In this document: positions 10,522-22,638 of the stretch, in pieces
How the letters are laid out: each line of letters begins with the position of its first letter
Numbering within the stretch: position 1 is the stretch's first letter
From: Rhyacophila brunnea
Lineage: Eukaryota > Arthropoda > Insecta > Trichoptera > Rhyacophilidae
Direction: 5' to 3'
NCBI GenBank assembly: GCA_022495005.1
Contig: JAGYXB010001046.1
Coordinates: 62,001 to 126,000 of the forward strand
Length of the DNA stretch: 64,000 bases
Made by a program: the position numbers and the translations under genes
Notes under the pieces: generated by a model
Told to the model about the DNA's origin: nothing
Database searches by the model: none
What the model saw: the letters and a program-made list of their open reading frames with translations, nothing else

Positions 10522-12734
10522 TTTGTCGTGTATTAGATGCGAAAATCTTTAATAAGCTTCACAATGGCGTCGTGTTTCAATACTGGCCATAGACTAATAC
10601 GACTATATACCATAGACATTAGAGGACATCGAGCAAGTTAGTGCTGCCATTTTTTTGTCATGGAATTATAATAATATTATTATGCGGTCCCAATAATATT
10701 AGGAGTGTATTTTTGAAGTTAGTATTAATAGACAATTTTGAAAAGTTTTTATATTAATTAATCATTATCATCAAATAATCATTATTTAAATTATGCGTGT
10801 CAGTAGATAAAACATATTATATCCATTATTATTATGATAATTTGATAAGTAAACAATTTTATATAGGACGCATAGCAATTTAGGGCTACCATCCTCGCAC
10901 GTAAAGAATATTATTATGTCTACGCTCGCACGCCAAATTCATGAATATTCGGTACAAATAATAACCATTATTGTGATTTTTAAAAGAACACCAACTAAGA
11001 AGTAAACGAAGGTGCAGCAAAAAGAGCTATAATTATATAAGCACATCACACAGAGGACAGAAGATAACCTTAATTCCAATTACTTTAAACCCAAAATATA
11101 ATAATTTAGTGATATTTGACGGTTTATAAATATTATGCAAATTAAAAAAATAAACCTATTAAACTATTATTATCTAATTGAAATAACCTGTTTCATAAAT
11201 TAATTCTATTGAAACGATTATGAATAATTATTTGTTTTCAATTGAAATCACGTGCAAAATAACTAAGTGGCTTAAAGTTAAGTGATAGTTGATGGACGAT
11301 TTCAACCTATATTCGAAACACTTAGGTACTTAAATATCTTTAAAGAAAGAAATAATGAAAAAAAATACCTCATTTTAAGGTTAAATTTGATTAAAAATGT
11401 TATATTGTGAAATAATATTCATTCAACCGAATGTTTCATACATTTTGAATGAGATCAAAATACCCAATATGATTGATCGAACTAATAAATCGATAATCGA
11501 ATGAGTTTATGTGATATTAGTATTAATTCAAAAGCCATCTATTTTTTGGTTTGCATGTCGATTATAAAACAATTTATATAAGTATAAATTTTTTAGATAA
11601 CGAACCATTTAATGTCAAGACAATTGAGACATACCTATTGCCTATTCCATATATCAAAATTACGGATATCGATAAGTTATACTAAATAATTTTATTTACA
11701 AAATACAAGGAATGTTCATTGATCGACAATGGCTAGGCATTTTTTGCTGTGGGGAAAATAATGATATATTTTTATAAAATTTACAATAAAATGGTCACAC
11801 CATTCACCGTTGACAAGACGGTAACCGATCAAAACAGAACAAGACGAAAACAAAACACGACAAAACAGAACATGAAAAAACAGAACGCGACAAAACAGAA
11901 CAGCCAGGGGAAAAATGAAACAATATTTTTGTGGGATTTATTTTTTAATTAAATTTTAAACGAAATATATAAACCTATATGTAAATATTTATTTTTTAAA
12001 AAATAAAACACTTTTTAAGTGAAATCATCAAGGTATAATACCTAATATATATATTTTTTTTACAATACCGTTATTTTGAAAATAATGCATTTTTTATATA
12101 AATAGTATATAAAATTGTATAATGTATTCACTGCATGTTGGCCATCTGGCGTAAATACCTCAATTTATCTGTTTTATTTTGATAATCATGCACGACTATT
12201 GCCACTCAATTACTAAGTGTTTTTTACTTTGTCTATATAACTTCAAGGCGACGCAACGCGCACTATAAAAATAATTACCGAAATACCATAATTTTTTGGA
12301 CCGCTAAATAAATTTCGGTGAGAAGAAGGTGGCAACATTGCGCGAAAGTATCTATGGTTTGGAAAACGTTGATACGAAAAGTATGTATCATTCAACCTGC
12401 ATCAAACAAACGAAATCGGACGGCTGGGTTTGAAACCGTTTGGTAAATGTCCACGGAAACGCTTTTCTGACAACTAATTAGTGTTGCCAATGCTTAAAAT
12501 TAATTCAATCATTTATTTCCATAAAACGGCAACTCCTACGTCACAACACCATTACCATAGACTAATATTACCAAACAAAACAAAAACCTGTACCTGTCAA
12601 AAACGAACTTTGAAACGTCAACCGGCAGTCCTTCAGCGCGTCCGAATAATAATTATTGTACAACACTACAACGAAGCCTAACAGCAGTTAACGCGATCAA
12701 ACATAAATTGAGGCGAAGTTTACGTAGATTCAAA
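10522..12734. other. intergenic spacer upstream of gene A
   Basis: This stretch should contain the gene A promoter near 10525-10650, but no convincing TATA or initiator was identified. It is otherwise AT-rich and includes the low-complexity tract at 11830-11903. The GC content rises after about 12245, ahead of the candidate exon at 12735. Confidence 0.4.
11830..11903 (+). repeat. ACAAAACAGAAC-type minisatellite
   Basis: Imperfect tandem repeats built on CGACAAAACAGAAC, about five units with spacers of a few bases. It reads as lysine, asparagine and threonine-rich in one frame, which is a by-product of composition. Confidence 0.6.
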
Positions 12735-12744
12735 ATGGAACAAG
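12735..12744 (+). other. candidate orphan first exon (MEQ)
   Basis: An ATG in good context (CAAAATGG) gives MEQ and then meets a strong donor, G|GTAAGT. The preceding 450 bases are richer in CpG than the surroundings, as near a promoter. No downstream exon was recognised in the window, and the LINE and LTR insertions lie just beyond. It may be the start of a gene whose other exons are distant or lost. Confidence 0.2.
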
Positions 12745-13528
12745 GTAAGTTGTTTAAGACTATTTAAAACAAATACCAAAGTGTTGTACCCACGCGTATA
12801 GAAGTCAGTTCTGCGTAGGTAACTGTCAATATTGTCGTAATAATAAATAGTTTGGTAAAATAAAATTAGGCTTGGTCGCGGTGTTACAGATATCTTTGGC
12901 TAATACTATATCGATGTATATCTCTTACTCGTCCCAAGATAATCAATATTCATGAGTGAGATGTTATGGACACCACGTGGATTTCTTGCAGCATCTCGTT
13001 CCCTACTAAACATAGCATGGGTTGGTGTTTACAAAGTGCTTGGTATTTTCACAACCTTTAAATACGCAGAATCGATTTTCACACACTGTCTGTCCTTATA
13101 AAAGTGACAACCATGAATGTCTCAAACATTATAGTTAATACTCACAAAATTTCAGCTGCCTAATAACATTACAAAATATTCAGTTTACACAGCAATGATA
13201 AACAATCTACCCTATTTTGCTTTCATGTATAAAACGCATCTTTGAATGGCTACCTTCATACTGATTATTAATGTGTTATACATTTTGTTTCAGAAATACC
13301 TTTGTGCGGAGCCAGGGTTGCGTATTGGAGTTCTGCAGCACCATTGTGCAATTGACAATCTTATACTTGTGATCATTTGAGCCGCGTTGACTCGGACCGA
13401 GTGCCATCCAAGCGCACTCGTATAAGACAGCTCTATACAAATTACTCCTATCCAAGCTAACTTGGATGAGTAGGACGCGGTTCGAGTAGCTTGGATAGGA
13501 ATAATTAGTATAAAGCTGTCTCATACGA

Positions 13529-14929
13529 TACGTCCTAGGAGTTTTCCTGGACATTGCAGGTGCGTTTGATAGTGCGTCCTGGCCTCTTATACTTCAAGAG
13601 CTCCGGCTGAAGAGACTACCAGGAAATTTGTTCGCGTCAATTCAAAGTTATTTCACGAATAGATCGATCGAGTTTCGTGTTGGATCAACAACAATAGAGA
13701 GAAACACCAGCATGGGATGTCCCCAGGGCTCAGTCCTCGGGCCCCTTCTCTGGAACGTACTCTTCGACGATCTCCTTAGAATTCCGCTTCCAACCGACTG
13801 TACTGTCATTGCCTACGCAGACGATGCGCTGCTGTTGGTCGAGGCCGACAGCAGGGCAAAGATTGAGAGCACTGTTGGCGAAGCCTTAGCATCAATTGAG
13901 GCTTGGGGTAAACTAAATAGACTATCATTCGCACCTTCCAAGACAGAAGCCATTGTCCTCAAAGGACCGAGACGACTGAACTGCTTGAGACCACCCACAG
14001 TCCGATTCAGTGACACGAGAGTGAAAGTGTCGAAGATCGTCACCTATCTAGGCGTCAAGATGGACACCATGCTAAATTTCCAACACCATGCCGAAACCCA
14101 AGTCCACAAGGCTGGGGTGGCCTTCCAGAGGGTCGGCCGCATGGCTGGTGAAGGATGGGGCTTAAGAGTAAGGGCGCTCAAGAGCGCCTACGGCGCCATT
14201 TTTATGGGAATCGCGGCTTACGGCGCCAGCGCTTGGTGCCCGCGCATTCCCAAGAGTGTCAAACTTAGAGCCTCTCTTTTAAGAGGACAGCGCAGCGTGC
14301 TCCTGTCCATTACCAAGGCCTACCGTACAACCTCAACTGACGCGCTCCCGGTCCTGGCCGGTATTCTCCCACTTGACCTGCACATTCAGGTCAGCGGCGC
14401 TTCAATGTTGCTCCTCAAAGGCGAGGAGGCCGACGTTGGTGACTTTCATCTCGTCCCCCCCCCTCGACAAGCCGGCGAGGGATTAGCACTATTGAAGCGC
14501 AAAATCAGATTGATGTCGCTTGACGCGGCCATTAAGACCTGGCAGCGAAGGTGGGATGAATCTACCAAGGGCCGGCACACATACGGGTTTTTTCCAGATA
14601 TAAAGTGGCGAATGGAGATAACCAAATATATGACTCCAGACCATTGCACCAGTCAATTTGTGACTGGTCATGGTGGTTTCGCTGGCAGGCTCTTTGAGCT
14701 TGGACTTGTAAGCCATCCGACATGTCCATGCGGATGGGAGGTACAGGATGCCAATCACATCCTATGGGAGTGTCTGAGTATGTGCTCCGAACGGGAGGAA
14801 ATGCTCAGGTCAGTCCAACCAGCTGTTGGACCCATCGGCCCGTCCGACCTGGTTGCTACTAAGGCCAATTATCTTGCATTCAAAAAATTTGCGGCGTCTT
14901 ACTACGGGCGTGAAGATCTCTTCACATAA
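13529..14929 (+). pseudogene. truncated LINE ORF2, reverse transcriptase to CCHC end
   Basis: An open frame enters in phase from the truncation point. In order it shows RT motif A (FLDIAGAFDSASW), motif B (MGCPQGSVLGPLLWN, from 13712), the catalytic YADD (about 13813-13824) and a thumb region. It ends in an R1-clade style zinc knuckle, CPCGWEVQDANHILWEC, at about 14720-14776. The endonuclease domain and the first part of the RT are missing, so it cannot support retrotransposition. The frame is otherwise uninterrupted, which suggests a fairly recent insertion. The closest group by motif spelling is the R1/TRAS/Waldo type; the exact family is not determined. Confidence 0.83.
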
Positions 14930-15232
14930 ATTTTGCTGCCTGTATGATTAGCTTCGTTCTTTGATTTGATATAATAAATAAGTAGCTTCATTTTCCTTTA
15001 AGTAATTTCTATGTGCTTTTTCTCTCCCTGGCACTTTGCATTAGAGTAAACTCATTAAACTCAGTCAGAGCTCACTCTGAGCGTAGCAACCTAAGTCTTG
15101 GGCATCTTCTCCCAGGACACTCCCAGGCCAATTCTTAGATGCTTCACATCACCAATTGACGGGTCCCGTGATACTCTCGATTAAGGCCGATTGTGGTACG
15201 GGGCGGGTTTGGTGGAGGGAATTTAACTTCAA
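13529..15232 (+). mobile_element. 5'-truncated R1-like non-LTR retrotransposon
   Basis: A 1.7-kb LINE fragment bounded by a perfect 12-bp direct repeat, TGTCTCATACGA, at 13517-13528 and 15233-15244. The repeat is best read as the target-site duplication made on insertion into the foldback element. The element starts inside the reverse transcriptase domain and keeps its 3' end, the usual sign of incomplete target-primed reverse transcription. It has about 300 bases of 3' UTR and no poly(A) tail. Confidence 0.8.
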
Positions 15233-15455
15233 TGTCTCATACGAATGCGCTTGGATGGCACTCGGTCCAAGTGTACTTGGACCGTGTGAACGCGGCTTTA
15301 CCAACTGATTTTTTATATTTCCTATGTATGGTTGTATTTGTCCGACACAGTAATGTGTCACGTAATGTTCCTTTGCTATTTTATATTTAAAAATAATATT
15401 TCCATTAACATCAAGTATTTACTTTTGATCTGTGCTATAGTTTTTGTGATAGTTA

Positions 15456-16351
15456 TGATACCTCCACGTTTCTACGGGCATGGAGGACCCCTTAATAGTA
15501 AATCACGAGCGAAGATATGGATGCCACATTCATGTTTCTCATATCCCGCCAAAATCCTTCCATCGCCGTTTTATGCATAAAATGCTCTTTAGTAATCAAC
15601 TATAAATGTTCTTCTTTTGGGCTCAATTCTTAGAAATCTCTGTAACTTTCAGTCTGCCTGCCAAAAAGGTAGCTTGGACGACCCTTACGGTAAAACCCAG
15701 GCAAAGGCCAAACATTCGCCGCATGCAAGAATGATAGAGAGGGGTGGTCGTTCAGGGGTAGATTGAAAGAGACAGCGATAAAGCTCAAAAGAAGGAGAGC
15801 TAGCCGCAACACGGCAGGTAAAAAGTTAGTTAGGTAAGACTCCCAAACGCGACAGGCTGTGTGCCCTGTGGAAGCTTAATTTTTAATTGACAGCCTAGGC
15901 GCCCATTTTTAATAAATTTAGGGCTGTTAAAAATTTATAAAGTGTGAAATTGTTAATGTGTAGTAATATTGTGTTGTGTATGTAATGTGTGTTGTGTAAT
16001 TTTTTTCGTGAACCTAACTAATTAGGTAATAAAACTTTCGGCAACGATTGGTGCTACGAACAACGTGCGTTCATCATTTTCCCATCCCGTCAATCCTGCA
16101 TTTACCCCCAACTGTCAAGACCTACCGTGCACTGAACGTGCTCTACCGGACTAAAAAACCAGCTACTATTGACCGCCTTGAACTATTCTGAGCTAGTCGA
16201 AGGGTGGAAGCTGGTCGTGTGTCTCCCGCGTTCTGCCGACGGCACGCTACGAGGGCCTCATTGACGCCCGGTTGACCGGCGAGTCGAGCTCTGAGGTCGG
16301 ATCGGCCGTGCGGCCCCGACTCCCCTCCCTACCCGGACTTCCGGGGTGTCA
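15456..16351 (+). repeat. 5' LTR
   Basis: 896 bp, TG..CA bounded, near-identical to 20644-21539. It includes an AATAAA polyadenylation signal in the GGTAATAAAAC segment near 16028. A TATA-like TTTATAAAG lies near 15935. The last 150 bp are GC-rich. Confidence 0.85.
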
Positions 16352-19300
16352 ACCTTGGCGAGCCCAACGTGGACCTGTGACAGTACTTGTCATGTTGGCA
16401 AGCATCTGTCAGAAATAGGGCAGTGAAGAACTGAAGGAGCTTCACCGAACCGATATCCTGAAATGAAGAGTCAGTGCTAAATTCAGTGTTATAAATTTAG
16501 TGTGCTTAAAGTATTAGACAGTTGACGTGGACAGTGACATTTTGACATTTGTGACAGTGGGAGGACGGTTGTTGTGGTTGACGACTGTAATTGTGACGCT
16601 TGTGGTGTTGTGATCGTCCGCCATCTTGAAAATGCTGAGTCTGTTGACACCCGCCATCTTGGATCGGTTGTGAGTGTTGTTATTTGTCGCTTTTGACAGC
16701 TGTCATCTGTCAGTTGGACATATTTTATTTTTTCAAGTTTATATTTTTTCTGTTAATTTTGCAATACTAACAATTGTCAGTGCGTGCAAATAAGGATCAG
16801 TGTCACTAATAATAAATTTTAAATACTAAATTTTATTTATAACTTTACGATGAATAACTGCGATACGGACTTGATGGAAGTTATCGAATGTACCGTGCGG
16901 TGTATCTGCGAGAAGACGGCGCGGACCAAGAGGGATGCCGGCCACGAAATGTCCGTGGAGAGGCGTGGTACGCCATCGCGGCGCGGACGACGCGGTGCCA
17001 GACCGCCACCCAGCCGGTTAGCGCCTAACAGGCCCTAACTGGAGAAGATGGAGGAAGGAGACCCCCTACGGAGGAACGACCAGGCCAATATAACACTTTA
17101 ATTTTAATTCATATTTCATATTGTTGTTTATTTTCGTATTGTAATGCTTGTGTATTATTATCATTGCTGTGTATGTCTTATTGATGTGTCATTTTGTTGT
17201 TAGACCTACAATTTAACTACAGTATATGCCGCAGCTTAGTACTACATTAACCGATATCGTCAAACACGACGGAATAAAATAGATTAATTAAATATCAATG
17301 ACCTTATTCACTCAATTAAGATGAGATGAGAATGTTGAAAATGGATCCTAATTATCATTTATAAATCTACCTTGGCCAGGTTGATGACTCTGTATTGCGT
17401 ATTTAGTACGGAGGGATGGTGTACTAAGTATGATAAGATAACCATGAATACTTATTTTCAATTTCTAATTTTGTTTTCTAAGCACATTTTGTTAATTGTA
17501 TCCCATAAATTTTGCCTAGTTTAATTTACCTACTGACGGCTCATGTATGAACGTATATGAATGCAATGTGAAGTAGTGACGGTCGTTAGCGAGGAACGTT
17601 TGTTAAGGAGGAATGGAGGTATTGGGATGGACTGCCGTGGACCGACGGAATGGGTTTTAGCTACGCGCATCTTCTTGCGGGGCGGTTGACTAGATGATGG
17701 CGCCGTCGGCTGGTTGGTTGACTCGTTGAGGTAGGACCGTGTCTCTCGATCGGGGATTGATCGAGGGGGCATCTGTCGTCTATCTGTCAGGATTAAGGTG
17801 GGCTCACGAATGTAGTGACACTGAGCACGTGTGCCAGTGTGCGCGATAGAGTAGTGATGCGGCGGGCGTCGGTGTGTAACGAATCTGTTCGCACCAGATA
17901 CGCCGTAATTGTGTTTGTATTTTATTTGTATTTTCTTTGTGTCACGAGTCAATAGTCGATCGCGGCCGGATATTCTAGTAATGGGTGGTGTGTCCCCCAC
18001 AACTGTCCCGTGAGTTGGTGTCGCGTGATGGGGGCAGATTTTTGAGGTCTAGCGGACGTGAATCCGCAGCATCTCTGTGATAACTTAGCGCGCGTAGTTG
18101 ATAACGACAGGCCTTCAGCCGTGTCAGAAAGGATGTATGTATGTACGCATGTAGATACGGGTGATGAATATAGGGTACGATTTTTAGTGTGCGCGTCCGT
18201 TAGGTGGTAATAGAGGTGTTAGGATGAGCTGCCGCGAGTCGACGAGATGAGTCTTAGCTACGCGCGCCATCTTGCGAGAGCCCACTGTGGAAGTAACTTG
18301 CATCTAGGTAATGGTACCGATCGTGAGCGGGAGACTTGACGTGACGCGTGTGTCGAGAGGAAGCCTAGATCGCGAAGGGTAGTGCCGGCCGAGTCATTCC
18401 GCCGTGCATGAATGGGTAGCGAGCCGAAGCTTAATTTGTTTTTTTTATTGTGGCACCTTGGTTTTGTCTTCTGTCGGGAGTGATTGATTGAGGGGCGCCG
18501 TTCGTCACTCCGGCGAGTGTGTGGGAGGCCGGCTCGTACGCCTTCGGTAAGACCCTCTCACCCTTGTGTGAGAGTCCGTTGGTAAACCTATGTCGGCACA
18601 GACCCTCTCACCACCGCAGGGGCCGATTGTCGATTCTTCGTCGAGATACGACTGGCGGAGGCCAGTATTGAGGTGTATTTTTATTATGTGTTGAGGGTCC
18701 CTTATCGATCGGTGGCCGGATATTCTAGTAATTTGACATGCAAGGTCGGAATGCCACAACCCTCTCGTGAATTGTATATCGCTGAGTGAGGATGAATCTT
18801 TAAGAGCTAGTGGACGTGAATCCGAAACATTGTTGTGAAAACTTAGCGAACGTGATAGATAACAATGGGCTTTCAGCCGTGTCAGAAAGGGCGACACATC
18901 AGCATTCATTCGCTTAGCCGCGAGACAGAATGGCGTCGTTGTGTCTACCCGAATTATCAGAAAATCTAATTTCATTTTAATTTTTTTTCAAAATAAGTAG
19001 TGGGGGGGTGAAGTAGCAAAGTAGTGCAGTAGTGTAGTGTTGGAGTGTGCGTTGAGGATAGGCCTTCAGCGGAGTTAAAACGGGCGATGCTCCACCATCT
19101 ACTCTTTCGAAGAAGAGTGGATACGGGTGGTGTGGAATCTACCCTTATAGTTAGAAATTCAAGGTATTTATATAAAGGTGCAAGGGGAGGCCTTCACCGA
19201 GAAGGATATAAATCGAGGAGGTTTCAGACCACGGAAATCGGTGGGGATAGCCACCGTAGACGTACGCGACCTAAAACGGTGCGTAGAAATAAACAGGTAG

Positions 19301-20643
19301 GAATTAAAATAGCACGGACTGCCGCCATACGAGTCGAAAACGTCGTTGACGCAATCGCTCGCAACCTAGCGATGTGGGTACTTCAGTTACCCGCCTTCTT
19401 CTTGCGGTTCGAAACGTAGGTAGGAAGCTTGCATCAGGGTCACCTCATGGCGGAGGGACGAGTTTTTAAGGTTTTATACTTTGTTTATTGATTGTAATTG
19501 TGGTTATCATCCTAGTTATGTCTTGAATTTCTGTTGTGATTTAAAAATATGTTGTTACTAGCGTAGTGAGGCAGGAATGATAGAGTTCTACCCAGAAGTC
19601 GATTGCTGTTAAATTGTCTTCTTTTTCTTTTATTGTAATGTGTAATAGATGTTGCTTTGTGATTATGCCTGTCAAAACATAATTTCTCGCAAATGTAGCG
19701 TCACCGAGTAAGAATACCGGTGTGCGTAATTGGTAGCGAACTGAAGGTGATGAGCCTGTAACGATGTCGTTCATGCCAGATTCCACCTTGTAAGATTGTG
19801 CTTTGTTTTTGTAACCGCTACTTAGGTGACAGGATATACTGAGGCTGGTTATCACTGCCCACCGCGGGGGCACTGCAGCGAGGTATACTCTGCTGGTGGT
19901 TGAACGATGGGGGGCGATGTTCACGCTCTGAGCATGTGGGCGAGGGATCGACCACGCAAAGGTCTGTCTGAACCACTCGCCTCAGCTAGGGGCGTCCGTC
20001 GACCCTCCCTCGGGATATGAACGGTGGGGGATAGTCTCGTTGGTAAACCCAAAGTAACGGTAAACGGTTGGGTGTTGCGACCAAATGGCGAGGACCCAGA
20101 ATAACCGTGTGTGAGTGCTGCTTAGTGCTTGTTTATAACCATGAAAGTTGTAAGCTTAAAATAGAAGTCGCGAATGTAGCTGCGTCATGGAGACTCGTGA
20201 CGTGTGCGAAATGTAGCGAAAGGCATTGTTTAAAAAAAAAAAAATATTTTTGTAATGGAAGAGGGTCGTTATTAATAAGATTAATTAATAAGCTCTTCAA
20301 GCAGGATACGGAGGCGGACAATGACGTCCGGTCTTGTAATGTAAATTCCTTATAGATACGAATTATATTTCATGTCTGAAAAAAAACTATGTGAACTTAG
20401 GTTGCTCATGGCGACGCCCCGATGCCTTTCTTGAATTGTAATGAATTACTTGCGAGAATATAATTTTAAACTGACCCTAAGAAGGGCCCGTTATATGTAA
20501 ACTTATTGAGTTTGGTCATGTCACCGTCAATAAAGTAAATGGGGCAAGGAGCACGCCGCTGTGTTGCGGTAATACGAGCGAGGATGGAGGGACGATGGCG
20601 GGAAACAGAATAGGCACTTCGCTCGAATCTGAATGGGGCCGCT
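16352..20643 (+). other. interior of the LTR element, no recognised coding domain
   Basis: The stretch starts with a primer-binding-site-like sequence and runs to the 3' LTR. The longest frames are 156 codons on the minus strand (17530-18000, 18505-18975), 124 codons on the plus strand (19045-19419, basic), and 62 codons on the plus strand from 16850. None shows a Cys-His knuckle, protease or polymerase motif. The two 156-codon frames overlap partly duplicated DNA and are probably chance. A leader-like region (16380-16840) contains two GCCATCTTG boxes. Confidence 0.6.
17600..18900 (+). repeat. degenerate internal repeats of the LTR element
   Basis: Two sets of repeated blocks. GGATATTCTAGTAAT at about 17968 recurs at about 18718, followed in both by an AGCGGACGTGAATCCG / AGTGGACGTGAATCCG block (about 18050 and 18808) and by TTTCAGCCGTGTCAGAAAGG or TTCAGCCGTGTCAGAAAGG (about 18114 and 18872), an offset near 750 bp. 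A further block ending TTTTAGCTACGCGC / TCTTAGCTACGCGC (about 17655 and 18250) has an offset near 600 bp. Possible packaging or structural RNA elements; function unknown. Confidence 0.55.
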
Positions 20644-21539
20644 TGATACCTCCACGTTTCTACGGGCATGGAGGACCCCTTAATAGTAAATCACGAGCGA
20701 AGATATGGATGCCACATTCATGTTTCTCATATCCCGCCAAAATCCTTCCATCGCCGTTTTATGCATAAAATGCTCTTTAGTAATCAACTATAAATGTTGC
20801 TTCTTTTGGGCTCAATTCTTAGAAATCTCTGTAACTTTCAGTCTGCCTGCCAAAAAGGTAGCTTGGACGACCCTTACGGTAAAACCCAGGCAAAGGCCAA
20901 ACATTCGCCGCATGCAAGAATGATAGAGAGGGGTGGTCGTTCAGGGGTAGATTGAAAGAGACAGCGATAAAGCTCAAAAGAAGGAGAGCTAGCCGCAACA
21001 CGGCAGGTAGAAAGTTAGTTAGGTAAGACTCCCAAACGCGACAGGCTGTGTGCCCTGTGGAAGCTTAATTTTTAATTGACAGCCTAGGCGCCCATTTTTA
21101 ATAAATTTAGGGCTGTTAAAAATTTATAAAGTGTGAAATTGTTAATGTGTAGTAATATTGTGTTGTGTATGTAATGTGTGTTGTGTAATTTTTTTCGTGA
21201 ACCTAACTAATTAGGTAATAAAACTTTCGGCAACGATTGGTGCTACGAACAACGTGCGTTCATCATTTTTCCATCCCGTCAATCCTGCATTTACCCCCAA
21301 CTGTCAAGACCTACCGTGCACTGAACGTGCTCTACCGGACTAAAAACCAGCTACTATTGACCGCCTTGAACTATTCTGAGCTAGTCGAAGGGTGGAAGCT
21401 GGTCGTGTGGCTCGCGCGTTCTGCCGACGGCACGCTACGAGGGCCTCATTGACGCCCGGTTGACCGGCGAGTCGAGCTCTGAGGTCGGATCGGCCGTGCG
21501 GCCCCGACTCCCCTCCCTACCCGGACTTCCGGGGTGTCA
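20644..21539 (+). repeat. 3' LTR
   Basis: 896 bp, TG..CA bounded, near-identical to the 5' LTR. It is preceded by a purine-containing GAATGGGGCC stretch that may act as the polypurine tract, though it is not a clean one. Confidence 0.83.
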
Positions 21540-21995
21540 GTACCATATCAGTCGTAGCGGTTCTAATTATGCACAAAACTCCTTTATTCGGCGCTCTTGT
21601 TTAAATTATAATATGTATTTCTCCACCGTTGACCCTTTTAATAATTCACCTGTTTTATTTAAACATGCTATCTCAAAATTTTTGTATACATAGATATATA
21701 ATGTATTTATGTACCTATACATATATATTAATTCTTTTATTTTTTATGTTACTTTTTTATTTTTCTTTTTTATCTTTTGTATATTATCTAATTATTTATT
21801 ATTCTTCCTCATTTATCTCATTTTTTCTTAAGTAATCTTCTCATGTAATTTCTTTATATTTATGTTATTTAACTCTCTATCTTCTTAGGCTTAACTATAT
21901 TATAATGTATATATGGAAACTTTGCTGGTTGCATCAACTTTTTATTATTATATTATAAATTTCTGTAATCAATATGTAACTGTTTGTTTTCCTTA
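21540..21995. other. AT-rich spacer, no gene seen
   Basis: Low-complexity AT-rich sequence between the LTR element and the Harbinger remnant. The open frames here are hydrophobic by composition only. Confidence 0.5.
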
Positions 21996-22377
21996 AGGTT
22001 CAAATAGACTATATGACGATTGGGCACATATGTGACAAGAGCGTTTTAGTGTCTATGATCATATCTATGCCATTCCGTTTACACATGAGCCAATATATGT
22101 CAAAAAAATCTATGACAGAAGCGTGGGCATAGATTCTATGACACCCGTATGTGCCAATCCGTTTACACACGATGCCGTAAAATCTATTGTGTCACATATT
22201 TGCCACTGATAAATACTACCAACATGACGCTTGACAAACTTTATGGTTGGTACGCCTTCATAAACGTCAAACAGATAATAATTATAAAACGAAATAAATC
22301 AGTACCTACCTACCTAGGCTTGTTAGTGAGATTTTAAATTTATTTATCTATTTGGTTCCTGTTCATATCATATTATA

Positions 22378-22638
22378 ATGCCGGCGGATGGAGCTACTGC
22401 CGCGGCAATCGTGGCATATTTATTGTTGGTAGACAATAAAAAACCAAGACGCAGACGAGTTTGGGTTCGTGAGTGGATTGCAAGACGGGAAACTCTCGGA
22501 TGCTACAGTAATTTAATAAGAGAGCTAAGAGCTGAGGATACGGCAATGTATAAAAATTTTGTACGCTTGTCGCTGGAAGATTTCGATGCATTGTTGTTAA
22601 AGATACACACGAAAAAAACATCAGGAATCAAGAATTGA
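22378..22638 (+). pseudogene. Harbinger nuclease (HARBI1-like) N-terminal fragment
   Basis: An 86-codon frame reads KKPRRRRVWVREWIARRETL and then GCYSNLIRELRAEDTAMYKN, FVRLSLEDFDALL. This is the characteristic N-terminus of HARBI1-like nucleases (basic run, W-V-R-x-W, R-E-L-R-x-E-D, F-V-R-x-x-x-x-x-F-D). The family is normally 350-450 residues with a DDE catalytic core; the core is absent here. A host gene is unlikely because the fragment sits inside TIR-bounded DNA. Confidence 0.75.

Larger units (their letters stand above)
13380..15296. repeat. foldback MITE split by a LINE insertion
   Basis: The left piece (13380-13528) and the right piece (15233-15296) form inverted ends: GCCGCGTTGACTCGGACCGA on the left and, in reverse complement, GCCGCGTTCACACGGTCCAA on the right. 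Both then share ACTCGGTCC/GTGCCATCCAAGCGCA segments. A second, inner inverted repeat (about 13423-13462 against 13489-13530) makes the whole a nearly complete foldback of about 200 bp once the inserted LINE is ignored. No transposase of its own. Confidence 0.68.
15456..21539 (+). mobile_element. non-autonomous LTR retrotransposon, about 6.1 kb
   Basis: Two direct repeats of 896 bp begin TGATACCTCC and end GGGGTGTCA, giving the canonical TG..CA ends, and enclose 4.3 kb. The LTRs differ by at least four substitutions and two single-base indels as I read them, so insertion was recent. Directly after the 5' LTR lies TTGGCGAGCCCAACGTGG, a plausible primer-binding site; the tRNA was not assigned. 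No gag, protease, RT, RNase H or integrase was found in any frame, so it should depend on enzymes from a relative. No 4-6 bp target duplication is evident (AGTTA before, GTACC after). Confidence 0.82.

Noticed and set aside
17530..18975. Two 156-codon minus-strand frames inside the LTR element
   Set aside because: No domain, no start or promoter context, and they overlap partly duplicated non-coding blocks; best seen as chance in GC-richer DNA.
15456..21539. The two 896-bp repeats as a simple segmental duplication
   Set aside because: TG..CA ends, equal length, a primer-binding-like site after the first and an internal polyadenylation signal fit LTRs much better.
22378..22638. A domesticated HARBI1 host gene
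   Set aside because: It lacks the catalytic core, lies between matching TIRs and is accompanied by a broken MADF partner.
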